NCBI GenBank assembly: GCA_018402615.1
Contig: JAGYIH010000002.1
Location: forward strand, 4,635-68,634
Length of the DNA: 64,000 nt
Direction: 5' to 3'
Source: Aquiluna sp.
GTDB taxonomy: Bacteria; Actinomycetota; Actinomycetes; Actinomycetales; Microbacteriaceae
Shown here in pieces: positions 56,193 to 64,000 of this stretch; the stretch's first letter is position 1, and every line of letters starts with the position of its first letter. Both the position numbers and the translations under genes were made by a program. The notes beneath the pieces were generated by a model that was given only the letters and a program-made list of their open reading frames with translations, was not told the DNA's origin and did no database searches.

Positions 56193-57133
56193 CTTGAGCC
56201 CGCTCTTTCATAGGCCTCAACAATTCGAGTTACCAGTTCGTGGCGAACCACGTCCTTACTGGTTAGACGCTCAATTTTCAAACCGTCAACATCGCTCAGA
56301 ATGCTGCTTGCTATGGTCAGACCAGACTTCCCCCCGGGAAGATCAACCTGGGTTGTGTCCCCGGTTATAACCATCTTCGAATTAAAGCCAAGCCTTGTTA
56401 GAAACATCTTCATCTGCTCGCCAGTTGTGTTTTGAGCCTCGTCCAAGATAACGAAGCTGTCATTCAGCGTTCGACCACGCATGTATGCCAGCGGTGCAAC
56501 CTCTATAACGCTTGATTCCATAAGCTTCGCCAAAATGTCAGGCTCCAACATCTCCTGCAAGGCATCAAACAGCGGCCTTAGGTAGGGATCGATTTTTTCA
56601 CTAAGCGTGCCCGGCAAGAATCCCAATCGTTCGCCGGCCTCGACCGCTGGCCGAGTGAGAATAATTCGACTGACCTGTTTTGCATAGAGAGCGTTGACTG
56701 CTTTGGCAACCGCTAGGTAGGTCTTCCCTGTCCCAGCAGGGCCAATGCCAAAGGTTATCGTCGAAGAGTCAATGGCCTCGAGGTATCTCTTTTGGCCCTG
56801 AGTTTTGGCCCTAACAGTTTTTGTCGGGGTTACTACTGCGCCCGAACCCAATATCTTGGCCGGTGTTTCCGAAGTGGAGCTCAATATGGCAACCGTCTCA
56901 CGAACGCTTCGGGAATCCGGAACCACACCAGCAACTACCAACTCGGCCAGCTGCATAACCACTTGCCTTGCAAGTTCAGTGTTTTCCTCATCACCCTCGA
57001 CTGAAAAGTTGTGACCACGGTTCTGAAGTCGGATCCCCGGTATCTCACGCTCGATACTTCTAAGAATTGAGTCCTGTGGACCTAAAAGGTCTAGAAGCGC
57101 GACCTCGGGAGCAGTGAAACTTAGCTGAGCCAA
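56189..57133 (-). CDS. PhoH-like ATPase
   Basis: A 314-residue PhoH-family P-loop ATPase. Walker A GPAGTGKTYLAVAKAVNAL, Walker B FVILDEAQNT, and RPAVEAGERLGFLPG. Encoded with ybeY across bacteria and probably involved in RNA metabolism. TTG start directly after the HIT gene stop. Confidence 0.93.
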   Translation of the reverse strand: MAQLSFTAPEVALLDLLGPQDSILRSIEREIPGIRLQNRGHNFSVEGDEENTELARQVVMQLAELVVAGVVPDSRSVRETVAILSSTSETPAKILGSGAVVTPTKTVRAKTQGQKRYLEAIDSSTITFGIGPAGTGKTYLAVAKAVNALYAKQVSRIILTRPAVEAGERLGFLPGTLSEKIDPYLRPLFDALQEMLEPDILAKLMESSVIEVAPLAYMRGRTLNDSFVILDEAQNTTGEQMKMFLTRLGFNSKMVITGDTTQVDLPGGKSGLTIASSILSDVDGLKIERLTSKDVVRHELVTRIVEAYERAGSS

Positions 57134-57448
57134 CTAAGCCGCCCGCTGGCTCAAAATATGTGCGTGAGTGTGAAAAACAGACTGCCCCTCACGCTCGCCA
57201 GTATTAAATTGCAGCCTGAATTGCCCGTCGGTTAGTGATGCTGCAACCTCACGAATCAGGTCAAAAAGCCCGAGCAACTGTGCCGAGTCAGAAAGTTTTG
57301 ATATGTCCGAAGAGTGAGTTTTTGGCACCACGAGTATGTGAACCGCGGCTTGCGGGTTTATGTCCCTAAACGCCACTGCGTGATCAGTCTCAAACAGCAA
57401 CTCAGTAGCGATTTCCCCGGCAACAATCTTGCAAAAAATACAGTCCAA
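57134..57448 (-). CDS. HIT-family (HINT-like) protein
   Basis: A 104-residue histidine-triad nucleotide hydrolase. CIFCKIVAGEI at the N-terminus and the triad in FHTHAHILSQ at the C-terminus. TTG start with GGAGGG before it, 17 bases after rsmE. Substrate probably adenosine phosphoramidates; physiological role unknown. Confidence 0.92.
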   Translation of the reverse strand: MDCIFCKIVAGEIATELLFETDHAVAFRDINPQAAVHILVVPKTHSSDISKLSDSAQLLGLFDLIREVAASLTDGQFRLQFNTGEREGQSVFHTHAHILSQRAA

Positions 57449-57465
57449 CTAATACCCTCCTTTTC

Positions 57466-58167
57466 TCATCCTAAGTCCTTGCCCAGCCGACCTGAAATAA
57501 GTTGTAAACAGGCCAATGCGACCACCCCAGCGTTCGAGGTGCGAAGCACCGAGTCCCCCAACCTAACCGCCCGAAACCCCTTGCCAACCAGTACTTCAAC
57601 TTCAGCCTCGCTGAACCCACCCTCTGGCCCAACGGCAACCGTGTACTCAGCGCTTTGCTGCACTCCTGCAATTCCTTCCTTCGCCCTGGGGTCCAACACC
57701 AGGGCTACCCCCTTTGCCACAACGTCTTCGACCGATGCTGCATGGGTGATAGTAGGAAGGGTCAGCTGCTGTGACTGCTTCATTGTGGCGATGGCAATCT
57801 GCTGCCAGCGCTCAGTATTTCTTAATACCTTGCTGTCCCAGCGTGATACCGAGCGCTCGGCCTGCAAGGCGGTAGCGCTGGCTATCCCCAGTTCGCTGCA
57901 GGACTGCAAGGCAGATTCATCGCGGCCACCCTTGGCAATTGCCTGAACTAAATGAAACCTTGGCCCGTTGCCAGCATCAAGACGCTCGCCGATACTTATG
58001 CCGCCAGTCAGAGGGTCCAATACCTCTGCCACAAAACCGAATCCTTTGCCTGAACTAATCACTATGTGATCGCCTCTGATAATACGTAGCGATTTGAAAT
58101 GCACAAGCTCAGACTTCGATATCGTCTCAGAGTTTTGATTGACACTCTCGTCATAGAACCAGTGCAC
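57466..58167 (-). CDS. rsmE: 16S rRNA (uracil-1498-N3) methyltransferase
   Basis: A 233-residue SPOUT methyltransferase. LVQAIAKGGRDESALQSCSE, VAVGPEGGFSEAEVE (SAM-binding knot) and LGDSVLRTSNAGVVAL are family signatures. GTG start overlaps the dnaJ stop by one base. Confidence 0.93.
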   Translation of the reverse strand: MHWFYDESVNQNSETISKSELVHFKSLRIIRGDHIVISSGKGFGFVAEVLDPLTGGISIGERLDAGNGPRFHLVQAIAKGGRDESALQSCSELGIASATALQAERSVSRWDSKVLRNTERWQQIAIATMKQSQQLTLPTITHAASVEDVVAKGVALVLDPRAKEGIAGVQQSAEYTVAVGPEGGFSEAEVEVLVGKGFRAVRLGDSVLRTSNAGVVALACLQLISGRLGKDLG

Positions 58168-59219
58168 TAAAAACGTCCCCGAACTCGTCGAGAGCCCAAC
58201 CTCGGAGTGTCCTCCTGATGCAACTCCCTGATCTTTTTGAAAAGATCACGTTGCTTGCCATCTAGGCGATTTGGAGTGAGCACCTTGATCTCAATCCTCA
58301 AATCTCCCCGTCCCCTGCCTCTTATTTTGTGAGCGCCTAATCCCTTTATCGTGAGCACCTCACCGTGCTGAACTCCAGCCCTCACATCAAGCGAGTGCGG
58401 ACCATCCAAAGTCTCGATTTCACTGGTGAACCCGAGCGCAGCATCGGCAACTGGAACCTCGAGGATCGCAACTATGTCATCGCCATCCCGGCCGAAGATT
58501 GCATCTGCAGCCACCTGTACCTCGAGATAAATATCGCCTGCCGGCCCGCCAGCAAAGCCAACCTCACCCTGCCCGGAAAGATGCAATCGCATTCCATCCG
58601 AAACACCTGCTGGGATTTCCAGGTCGAGATCGCGCTGCGCCCTAATCCGACCCTGCGCCCTGCACTTCTGACATGGATCAGGAATCACCTCTCCAGTTCC
58701 ACGACAGCTGCCACAAGGAGCGGTGGTAACCATCATTCCCATAAACGATTGGACCTGGCGCTGAATCTGTCCCGATCCCCTGCAAATATCACAAGTCTTT
58801 GCGCTGGTGCCAGGCTTGCAACAACTTCCGTTGCAGTCTGGACAGATAACTGCCGTGTCAATGGTCAGAGTCTTCTCGACACCAAACACTGCCTCTCGCA
58901 GCGAAAGATCAACTCTGAGCAACGCATCTTGGCCTCGCTGCGCCCTGGATTGTGGACCTCTTGCAGATCCGCCGCCGAAGAAGGTCTCAAAGATGTCACC
59001 CAAGCCAACGCCTTCATTTCCACCGCGGTCATAACTGGCTCGAGACTGGGGGTCCGATAACACCTCGTAAGCGTGAGTAACAAGCTTGAACCGTTCTTGA
59101 GCTTCGGGGCTTTTATTAATGTCCGGGTGCAGCTCACGTGCCAATTTGCGATAGGCCTTTTTTACCTCGTCTTCCGAGGCGGAACGAGCGACCCCTAGGA
59201 CCTGATAGTGGTCTGCCAA
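58167..59219 (-). CDS. dnaJ: Chaperone DnaJ (DnaJ2 type)
   Basis: A 350-residue Hsp40. J domain with HPD in [14 protein letters not shown] (about 31), a G/F-like segment, a zinc domain with four CXXCXGXG-like repeats ([31 protein letters not shown]) and the substrate-binding C-terminal domain. The hrcA-dnaJ pairing is typical of the second actinobacterial DnaJ. TTG start right after hrcA. Confidence 0.95.
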   Translation of the reverse strand: MADHYQVLGVARSASEDEVKKAYRKLARELHPDINKSPEAQERFKLVTHAYEVLSDPQSRASYDRGGNEGVGLGDIFETFFGGGSARGPQSRAQRGQDALLRVDLSLREAVFGVEKTLTIDTAVICPDCNGSCCKPGTSAKTCDICRGSGQIQRQVQSFMGMMVTTAPCGSCRGTGEVIPDPCQKCRAQGRIRAQRDLDLEIPAGVSDGMRLHLSGQGEVGFAGGPAGDIYLEVQVAADAIFGRDGDDIVAILEVPVADAALGFTSEIETLDGPHSLDVRAGVQHGEVLTIKGLGAHKIRGRGRGDLRIEIKVLTPNRLDGKQRDLFKKIRELHQEDTPRLGSRRVRGRF

Positions 59220-60242
59220 CTAGTTGTCCTCCAAAGCTTTTGATAGGTATCTGGCCACGGCCCTCACAGATGCAATATTGTTGGAATAATCCATCCTGGT
59301 TGGGCCCAGAACTCCAAGCTTGGCGACTTCAGTGCCACGACTTTGATAGCCGGTGAAGACCAAAGAAGTGTTCTGAATACCTTGGATACCAAGTTCGGAA
59401 CCGATGCGCAGTCCCACTCCGTGAGCATCCGCATGCAACTCATCCAAAAGACGCATCAAAACCACTTGTTCCTCAATCGCCTCTAAAACCTTTGACAGCT
59501 CTCCCGAGAAATCGCCGTCTTGTCGAACCAAATTGGATGCACCCGAGACCACGAGCTTCTCTTGCTTATTTGCATCAACCAAGGCTAATAGCGTCGAAAC
59601 AACCCGCTGCACAAAATCCCTGCGATTGGGTGCGAACTGTTCTGCCAATTCATCTAGAGCTTCCCTAACCTCGGAGAGCTGGCTCGCTGCCAACATGCCA
59701 TTTAGCCGACCCCTAATTTCCTGAACCAATTCGAGGTCAATCTCGCTGTTCCACTCAATCATCACCTGCTGAACCCGACCCGAGTCGGTGATCAACATGA
59801 GCAAGATTCGACTGTCGTTGATAGGTATTAGCTCGATGTGCCTCACGGCGCTCTTTCCAAGCGACGGATACTGCACCAGAGCCAGCGTGTTGGTCAGCTG
59901 CGAAAGCGAGCGAGCCGTTCTTTCAACCACATCATCCAGATCGCTTGCACCAACCAAAAAACTTTCGATTGCGCTTCTCTCAGCAGAACTAAGCGGCTTC
60001 ACATCCCCGAGTCGATCAACAAAGAGCCGGTAGCCCTTCTCGGTTGGGATTCGACCCGATGAAGCGTGCGGGGCTGTTATCAGCTCCTCGTCTTCCAAAA
60101 GTGCCATGTCGTTTCGAATCGTCGCGGCCGATACTCCCATTGGATGGCGGTCTAACAGCGCCTTAGACCCAACGGGCTGGTTCGATGAAATGAAGTCTTG
60201 GACAATTGCCCTAAGCACATCCAGGGATCTTTCGGGAATCAT
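59220..60242 (-). CDS. hrcA: Heat-inducible transcription repressor HrcA
   Basis: A 340-residue repressor of heat-shock genes acting at CIRCE. N-terminal winged helix with VGSKALLDRHPMGVSAATIRND in outline, and HASSGRIPTEKGYRLFVDRL, the family signature. ATG at 60240-60242 is preferred; a GTG two codons upstream (60248) lies within the CIRCE arm. Autoregulation is likely because CIRCE overlaps its translation start region. Confidence 0.95.
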   Translation of the reverse strand: MIPERSLDVLRAIVQDFISSNQPVGSKALLDRHPMGVSAATIRNDMALLEDEELITAPHASSGRIPTEKGYRLFVDRLGDVKPLSSAERSAIESFLVGASDLDDVVERTARSLSQLTNTLALVQYPSLGKSAVRHIELIPINDSRILLMLITDSGRVQQVMIEWNSEIDLELVQEIRGRLNGMLAASQLSEVREALDELAEQFAPNRRDFVQRVVSTLLALVDANKQEKLVVSGASNLVRQDGDFSGELSKVLEAIEEQVVLMRLLDELHADAHGVGLRIGSELGIQGIQNTSLVFTGYQSRGTEVAKLGVLGPTRMDYSNNIASVRAVARYLSKALEDN

Positions 60243-60268
60243 TAGCACTCACCTACCTTGAGTGCCAA
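60242..60268 (-). promoter_or_regulatory. CIRCE element (HrcA operator)
   Basis: TTAGCACTC, nine bases, GAGTGCCAA. The classical CIRCE is TTAGCACTC-N9-GAGTGCTAA; one mismatch only (C for T in the second arm). It abuts the hrcA start, covering the ribosome-binding region, so HrcA should repress hrcA-dnaJ. Confidence 0.88.
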
Positions 60269-60288
60269 GTCTAAACAAAGATGAGCCA

Positions 60289-61489
60289 CTAGCTAAGAAA
60301 ATCCAACACAATGCGGTCAACCAGAAGCCTGCCCGCCGGGGTGACTCGGATTCGATCCCTATCCATTGTTAGAAGTCCACGACCTAAAGATTCCGAGACC
60401 AGTTTTGCGGAAACATCAAGCTCGCTCAGCAGTGATTTAGATCCTCACCCAGATTAGGTTGCGCAGACCGAGCATGAGTTGCTCCTCCAATTGCTGCCGA
60501 GCCGTCAGCTCCTCCCGAGCGGCAACGGGAAAGCCTGACTTCAAAGCTGCCTGGTAGCTGGTGGGGTGTTTTAAGTTCCAGAATCTATTGCCAGCGAGGT
60601 GCGAGTGAGCACCCGGACCATAACCCCACCAGTCTTGAGAGGCCCAATAAGCACTGTTGTGTCTTGACGGTAACCCCCAGTTCGAAACTTCGTACCAATT
60701 CAGACCACTAGAAGTAATCAGGTCGGTTGCTAGTTCATATTTTGAGGCATTGAGATCCTCATCAACTTGCGCAACCTCGCCTTTTGAAACCCGCCTGGCA
60801 AGCTTTGTGCCGGGTTCAACGATGAGTGAGTATGCAGAGATGTGATCAATGTCTAGTTCTAGAGCGCTGTTGAGGGTTGCCTCCCAGCTCTGAATTGTTT
60901 CCCCTGGTGCTCCATAGATGAGATCGATGCTGACCTCATAGCCAAGCTCTTTGGCCGCAACTACCAGCGGGCCCACGTGATCCTTAGAGTGAGTCCGGTC
61001 CAGAACAGCAAGAACCTCGTCGTCGAAGCTTTGGACACCCATGCTCAACCGATTTACTCCCAGATTTGCCAACTCAGCTAAGAACGCAACGCTCGTGGAC
61101 TCAGGATTGGCCTCTGTTGTTATTTCTGCATCAATATCGATACCGAAGTTTTCCCGCAGCTCCCCTAAAACCACTTCAAACTGTTGGGAGGTGAATAGCG
61201 AGGGTGTGCCACCTCCAAAGAACACAGTATTGAGCGATCGTGCGAGGTAACCCGATTGCTGCAGAAGGTCTTTACTGCGCCTAATTTCGAGCGTTAGTTG
61301 ATCATGAAAACCGGATTTGAGGTCTCCGTTGAGCTCGCTAGAGGTATAGGTATTGAAATCGCAGTAGCCACATCGCACGGTGCAAAATGGAATGTGTACG
61401 TAGGCGTGGAAGCTTCTCTCGGTATCATCCAAAGCCGGCAACAAGTTGTTGCTGGGCCAATCCAAGCCATCGGGCAGAGCTCCAGGCAC
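60289..61489 (-). CDS. hemW: Radical SAM haem chaperone / coproporphyrinogen oxidase-like protein HemW, frameshifted at the C-terminus
   Basis: A radical-SAM protein with CTVRCGYCDFNTYT, FFGGGTPSLF, EANPES and GVQSFDDEVLAVLDRTHS. HemW delivers haem, and older annotations call it oxygen-independent coproporphyrinogen oxidase. The frame stops at LMLGLRNLIWVRI, but two one-base additions (one near 60467, one in the AAA near 60441) restore NLGEDLKSLLSELDVSAKL and the C-terminal winged-helix region TPAGRLLVDRIVLDFLS ending at 60289. GTG start overlaps the lepA stop. Confidence 0.88.
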
Positions 61490-63345
61490 TACTTCTTCTT
61501 CTCTGCCTTTGAAACCTCTTCAGAGGAAAGCGCCGAAATAAATGCTTCCTGTGGGACCTCTACCCTGCCGACCATCTTCATGCGCTTCTTGCCCTCTTTT
61601 TGCTTCTCTAGAAGCTTGCGCTTGCGCGAAATGTCGCCGCCGTAGCACTTTGCAAGAACGTCCTTACGAATCGCACGGATAGTCTCCCGAGCTATAATCC
61701 GGGCTCCAACGGCCGCCTGAATCGGAACCTCAAATTGCTGACGCGGTATCAACTCTCTGAGCTTTCCAGCAATCTTGGTGCCGTGTGCATAGGCCTTATC
61801 GCGGTGAACTATCGAGCTAAAGGCATCAACCTTTTCACCCTGCAACAAAAGATCAACTTTGACCAGATCGCCGGACCGGTAACCAGCCTCTTCATAATCC
61901 AAAGATGCGTAGCCCTGAGTCTTGCTCTTTAGATTGTCAAAAAAATCAAACACGATTTCAGCAAGCGGCAGTTCGTATCGCAACTGAACTCGATCCTCAC
62001 CCAAATACTGCATATCGATCATCGTCCCACGGCGGTTCTGGCAAAGCTCCATGATTGTCCCGACGTAGTCCTTCGGGCTCAAAATTGTGGCCCGAACTAT
62101 TGGCTCTGCAACATCTTTAATCTTCCCCTCAGGAAATTCGTGTGGGTTGGTAACAACCTGCATCAAGCCGTCCTCACGAGTTACCTCGTAGACCACAGAG
62201 GGCGCGGTTGCTATCAGGCTGAGGTTAAACTCGCGCTCGAGTCGTTCGGTGATGATCTCAAGGTGCAGCAGACCCAAAAAGCCGCAACGGAAACCAAAGC
62301 CCAACGCAGCGCTGGTTTCAGGCTCGTAGACCAGAGAAGCATCGCTCAGCCGCAACTTGTCTAAGGCCTCACGCAAATTTGGATAGTCTCCACCATCAAT
62401 TGGGTAGATTCCCGAAAAAACCATTGGCTTGGGTTCTGAGTAACCTTTGAGAGCGTTGCTGGCGGGCTTCACCTTGGTTGTTACGGTGTCGCCAACCTTC
62501 GACTGACGAACATCCTTCACTCCGGTGATTAGATAGCCCACCTCTCCAACACCAAGACCCTGAGTCACCTCTGGCTCTGGGCTGATAACACCAATTTCCA
62601 AGAGCTCGTGAACGGCACGAGTGGACATCATTTGAATCTGCTCGCGTGGCTTTAGGCTGCCGTCCACCATTCGGACGTAGGTGACAACACCGCGATAGCT
62701 GTCATAAACCGAATCAAAAATCATTGCCCTAGCGGGTGCATTTGGATCACCCACCGGAGCCGGAACCCGAGCCACGATGCGATCAAGCAGTTCTCCAACT
62801 CCAACACCTGTTTTTCCAGAGACCATAAGGCAATCTTCGGGTTGGCATCCAATCAGATTTGCAAGTTCCTCAGCATATTTCTCTGGCTGAGCTGCCGGGA
62901 GGTCGATCTTGTTTAGAACGGGGATGATTTCTAGATCGTTTTCCATTGCCAAATAAAGGTTTGCCAGTGTCTGCGCCTCGATGCCCTGAGCCGCGTCAAC
63001 AAGCAGAACCGCTCCCTCACATGCCGCTAGCGATCTGGAAACCTCATAGGTGAAATCGACGTGACCTGGGGTGTCGATCATGTTCATCGCATAGGTCTTG
63101 CCATCAAGCTCCCAAGGAAGCCTGACGGCCTGAGACTTTATGGTTATACCTCGTTCTCGCTCTATATCCATGCGATCGAGGTACTGGGCCCGCATCTGTC
63201 GGTCATTGACAATTCCGGTGAGCTGAAGCATTCGGTCGGCCAAGGTCGACTTGCCGTGATCAATGTGTGCGATTATCGAAAAATTGCGGATCATTTCGGG
63301 CGGCGTTAGCGACGGCTGCAGCGCTTTAAGTGCACGTGGCGACAA
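61489..63345 (-). CDS. lepA: Elongation factor 4 (back-translocating GTPase LepA)
   Basis: A 618-residue translational GTPase. G1 [14 protein letters not shown]3 DTPGHVDF, G4 NKIDLP, and the EF4-specific C-terminal domain with [20 protein letters not shown]. It acts on stalled or mis-translocated ribosomes. TTG start with GAGG six bases before it. Divergent from rpsT, 128 bases apart. Confidence 0.96.
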   Translation of the reverse strand: MSPRALKALQPSLTPPEMIRNFSIIAHIDHGKSTLADRMLQLTGIVNDRQMRAQYLDRMDIERERGITIKSQAVRLPWELDGKTYAMNMIDTPGHVDFTYEVSRSLAACEGAVLLVDAAQGIEAQTLANLYLAMENDLEIIPVLNKIDLPAAQPEKYAEELANLIGCQPEDCLMVSGKTGVGVGELLDRIVARVPAPVGDPNAPARAMIFDSVYDSYRGVVTYVRMVDGSLKPREQIQMMSTRAVHELLEIGVISPEPEVTQGLGVGEVGYLITGVKDVRQSKVGDTVTTKVKPASNALKGYSEPKPMVFSGIYPIDGGDYPNLREALDKLRLSDASLVYEPETSAALGFGFRCGFLGLLHLEIITERLEREFNLSLIATAPSVVYEVTREDGLMQVVTNPHEFPEGKIKDVAEPIVRATILSPKDYVGTIMELCQNRRGTMIDMQYLGEDRVQLRYELPLAEIVFDFFDNLKSKTQGYASLDYEEAGYRSGDLVKVDLLLQGEKVDAFSSIVHRDKAYAHGTKIAGKLRELIPRQQFEVPIQAAVGARIIARETIRAIRKDVLAKCYGGDISRKRKLLEKQKEGKKRMKMVGRVEVPQEAFISALSSEEVSKAEKKK

Positions 63346-63473
63346 CTAATACCTCGATGGAGTTGGGAACCCCAATTCTGCCACGACTGTTGCCCATCAG
63401 AAACCAAACTGATAGAGTTTTGGCTTGTTATGGTCGCTGACCACAAAACCAAGATTTCCCCCGAAAGCAGACA

Positions 63474-63734
63474 ATGGCAAACATCAAATCCAACATTAAG
63501 CGGATTGGCACCAACCGCAAGGCTGAGGCCCGCAACAAGGCAGTCCGATCTGAACTCAAGACTGCCGTTAGGGCAGCACGCGAGGCAGTCGTTGCTGGCG
63601 ACAAGGAAGCTGCAACCGCGGCAGTCGTAACAGCTGGTCGAAAGATTGACAAGGCTGTAAGCAAGGGTGTTCTGCACAAGAACCAGGGTGCTAATCGCAA
63701 GAGCGCAATTGCCAAAGCAGCAGCAGCTCTGTAA
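63474..63734 (+). CDS. rpsT: 30S ribosomal protein S20
   Basis: An 86-residue basic helical ribosomal protein: [42 protein letters not shown]. Its 128-base upstream gap contains the promoters of rpsT and lepA; no clear regulatory motif was recognised. Ends before a strong terminator. Confidence 0.96.
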   Translation: MANIKSNIKRIGTNRKAEARNKAVRSELKTAVRAAREAVVAGDKEAATAAVVTAGRKIDKAVSKGVLHKNQGANRKSAIAKAAAAL

Positions 63735-63750
63735 CTAGATTCCTATTTGA

Positions 63751-63778
63751 ACCGAGTCCTTTTGGGCTCGGTTTTTTT
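63751..63778 (+). terminator. Rho-independent terminator of rpsT
   Basis: ACCGAGTCC, loop TTTT, GGGCTCGGT: nine pairs including one G-U, ending in a run of seven T. The tail overlaps the stop codon of the convergent holA. Confidence 0.9.
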
Positions 63779-64000
63779 AGTTTGTAGCCTTCGCCATTGC
63801 TAGCAGTAGTTTTTCAACCGAATATTCTGGCTCCCGAGCCGCTCCCTTAACATCCGCATCTGTCTTCGCGACCAACTGGACCAATTCGACCAGCTCCTGT
63901 TCTGTCCAGCCAGCGAGCTCCTTGCGAGCTTTGTCCACCTGCCAAGGCGCCATTCCTAGCGCCGCAGCATTCGAATTTCTGTCGTTGAATAGCCGGGCCA
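63777..64000 (-). CDS. holA: DNA polymerase III delta subunit, C-terminal part (runs off the window)
   Basis: The last 73 codons of HolA, the clamp-loader delta subunit. MAPWQVDKARKELAGWTEQE, LVAKTDADVKGAAREPEYSV and a final EKLLLAMAKATN match the C-terminal helical domain. rpsT beside convergent holA is a common bacterial arrangement. The stop TAA (63777-63779) overlaps the terminator T run. Confidence 0.88.
   Translation of the reverse strand, partial: ARLFNDRNSNAAALGMAPWQVDKARKELAGWTEQELVELVQLVAKTDADVKGAAREPEYSVEKLLLAMAKATN

Overview
The window is a compact, almost entirely chromosomal housekeeping stretch from an actinobacterium of moderate GC content. A streamlined freshwater or marine Microbacteriaceae (Luna/Aquiluna/Rhodoluna type) fits best. 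This rests on gene order (parE, DUF7455, sigA; glnA1, glnE, glnA2; a PucR-type fasR followed by fabD-fabH-acpP-fabF; the hemW-hrcA-dnaJ-rsmE-HIT-phoH-ybeY-era-leuA-recO-uppS-glyS-dusB-dgt-dnaG run), on actinobacterial families (DUF4191, DUF3145, PAC2, polyphosphate glucokinase) and on intergenic gaps that are mostly under 100 bases. The lineage is an inference; no 16S rRNA gene is present. I saw no IS element, prophage, CRISPR array or integron, and no gene-free stretch over 300 bases apart from the RNase P RNA locus.

Layout. 1-3.7 kb: start of parE, a small DUF7455 protein, a MurT/GatD-like pair that has lost its glutaminase residues, and the primary sigma factor. 3.7-12.9 kb: PAC2 protein, leucyl aminopeptidase, E3 and E2 of the 2-oxoacid dehydrogenases, lipoate synthesis (lipB, lipA), DUF4191 and glutamine synthetase I with a clear terminator. 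12.9-17.2 kb: glnE and glnA2. 17.2-21.4 kb: NAD synthetase, panB, a SPOR-like protein, map and ppgK. 21.4-25 kb: RNase P RNA, RNase HI/phosphatase, a zinc-ribbon protein, Nif3-like protein, tRNA-Val and a peroxiredoxin. 25-32.8 kb: pyruvate dehydrogenase E1, fasR, type II fatty-acid synthesis and DUF3145. 32.9-38.8 kb: an FeS photolyase, thymidine kinase, two CNNM/CBS proteins, a CaCA exchanger and tRNA-Met. 38.9-44.1 kb: BASS transporter, acyl-CoA ligase, a tiny coiled-coil protein, a GT4 glycosyltransferase and a DMT transporter, most of them broken by single-base indels. 44.1-64 kb: def, azlCD, tRNA-Asn, then the long leftward housekeeping operons from lepA to dnaG, ending with rpsT and the 3' end of holA.

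How the parts fit: aceE, lpd, sucB, lipA and lipB make and lipoylate the 2-oxoacid dehydrogenases that supply acetyl-CoA. The adjacent fasR-fab operon uses that carbon for membrane lipid. glnA1, glnA2, glnE and nadE handle nitrogen. leuA is preceded by a leucine-rich leader peptide with alternative hairpins. hrcA-dnaJ is under a CIRCE element. Many promoters look leaderless, with a TAnnnT hexamer 6-8 bases before the start codon.

Most interesting points: (1) the MurT/GatD pair without the catalytic Cys and His and without the MurT zinc ribbon, which could be a repurposed ligase acting on the D-Glu alpha-carboxyl in group-B peptidoglycan; (2) the leuA leader-peptide attenuator; (3) a possible CTG start and RBS-sequestering hairpin at sigA; (4) a tRNA-Asn gene whose 5' half looks rewritten into a perfect hairpin; (5) three indel-rich patches (about 23-25, 41.3-43.6 and 60.4 kb) that need read-level checking before any gene there is called a pseudogene.
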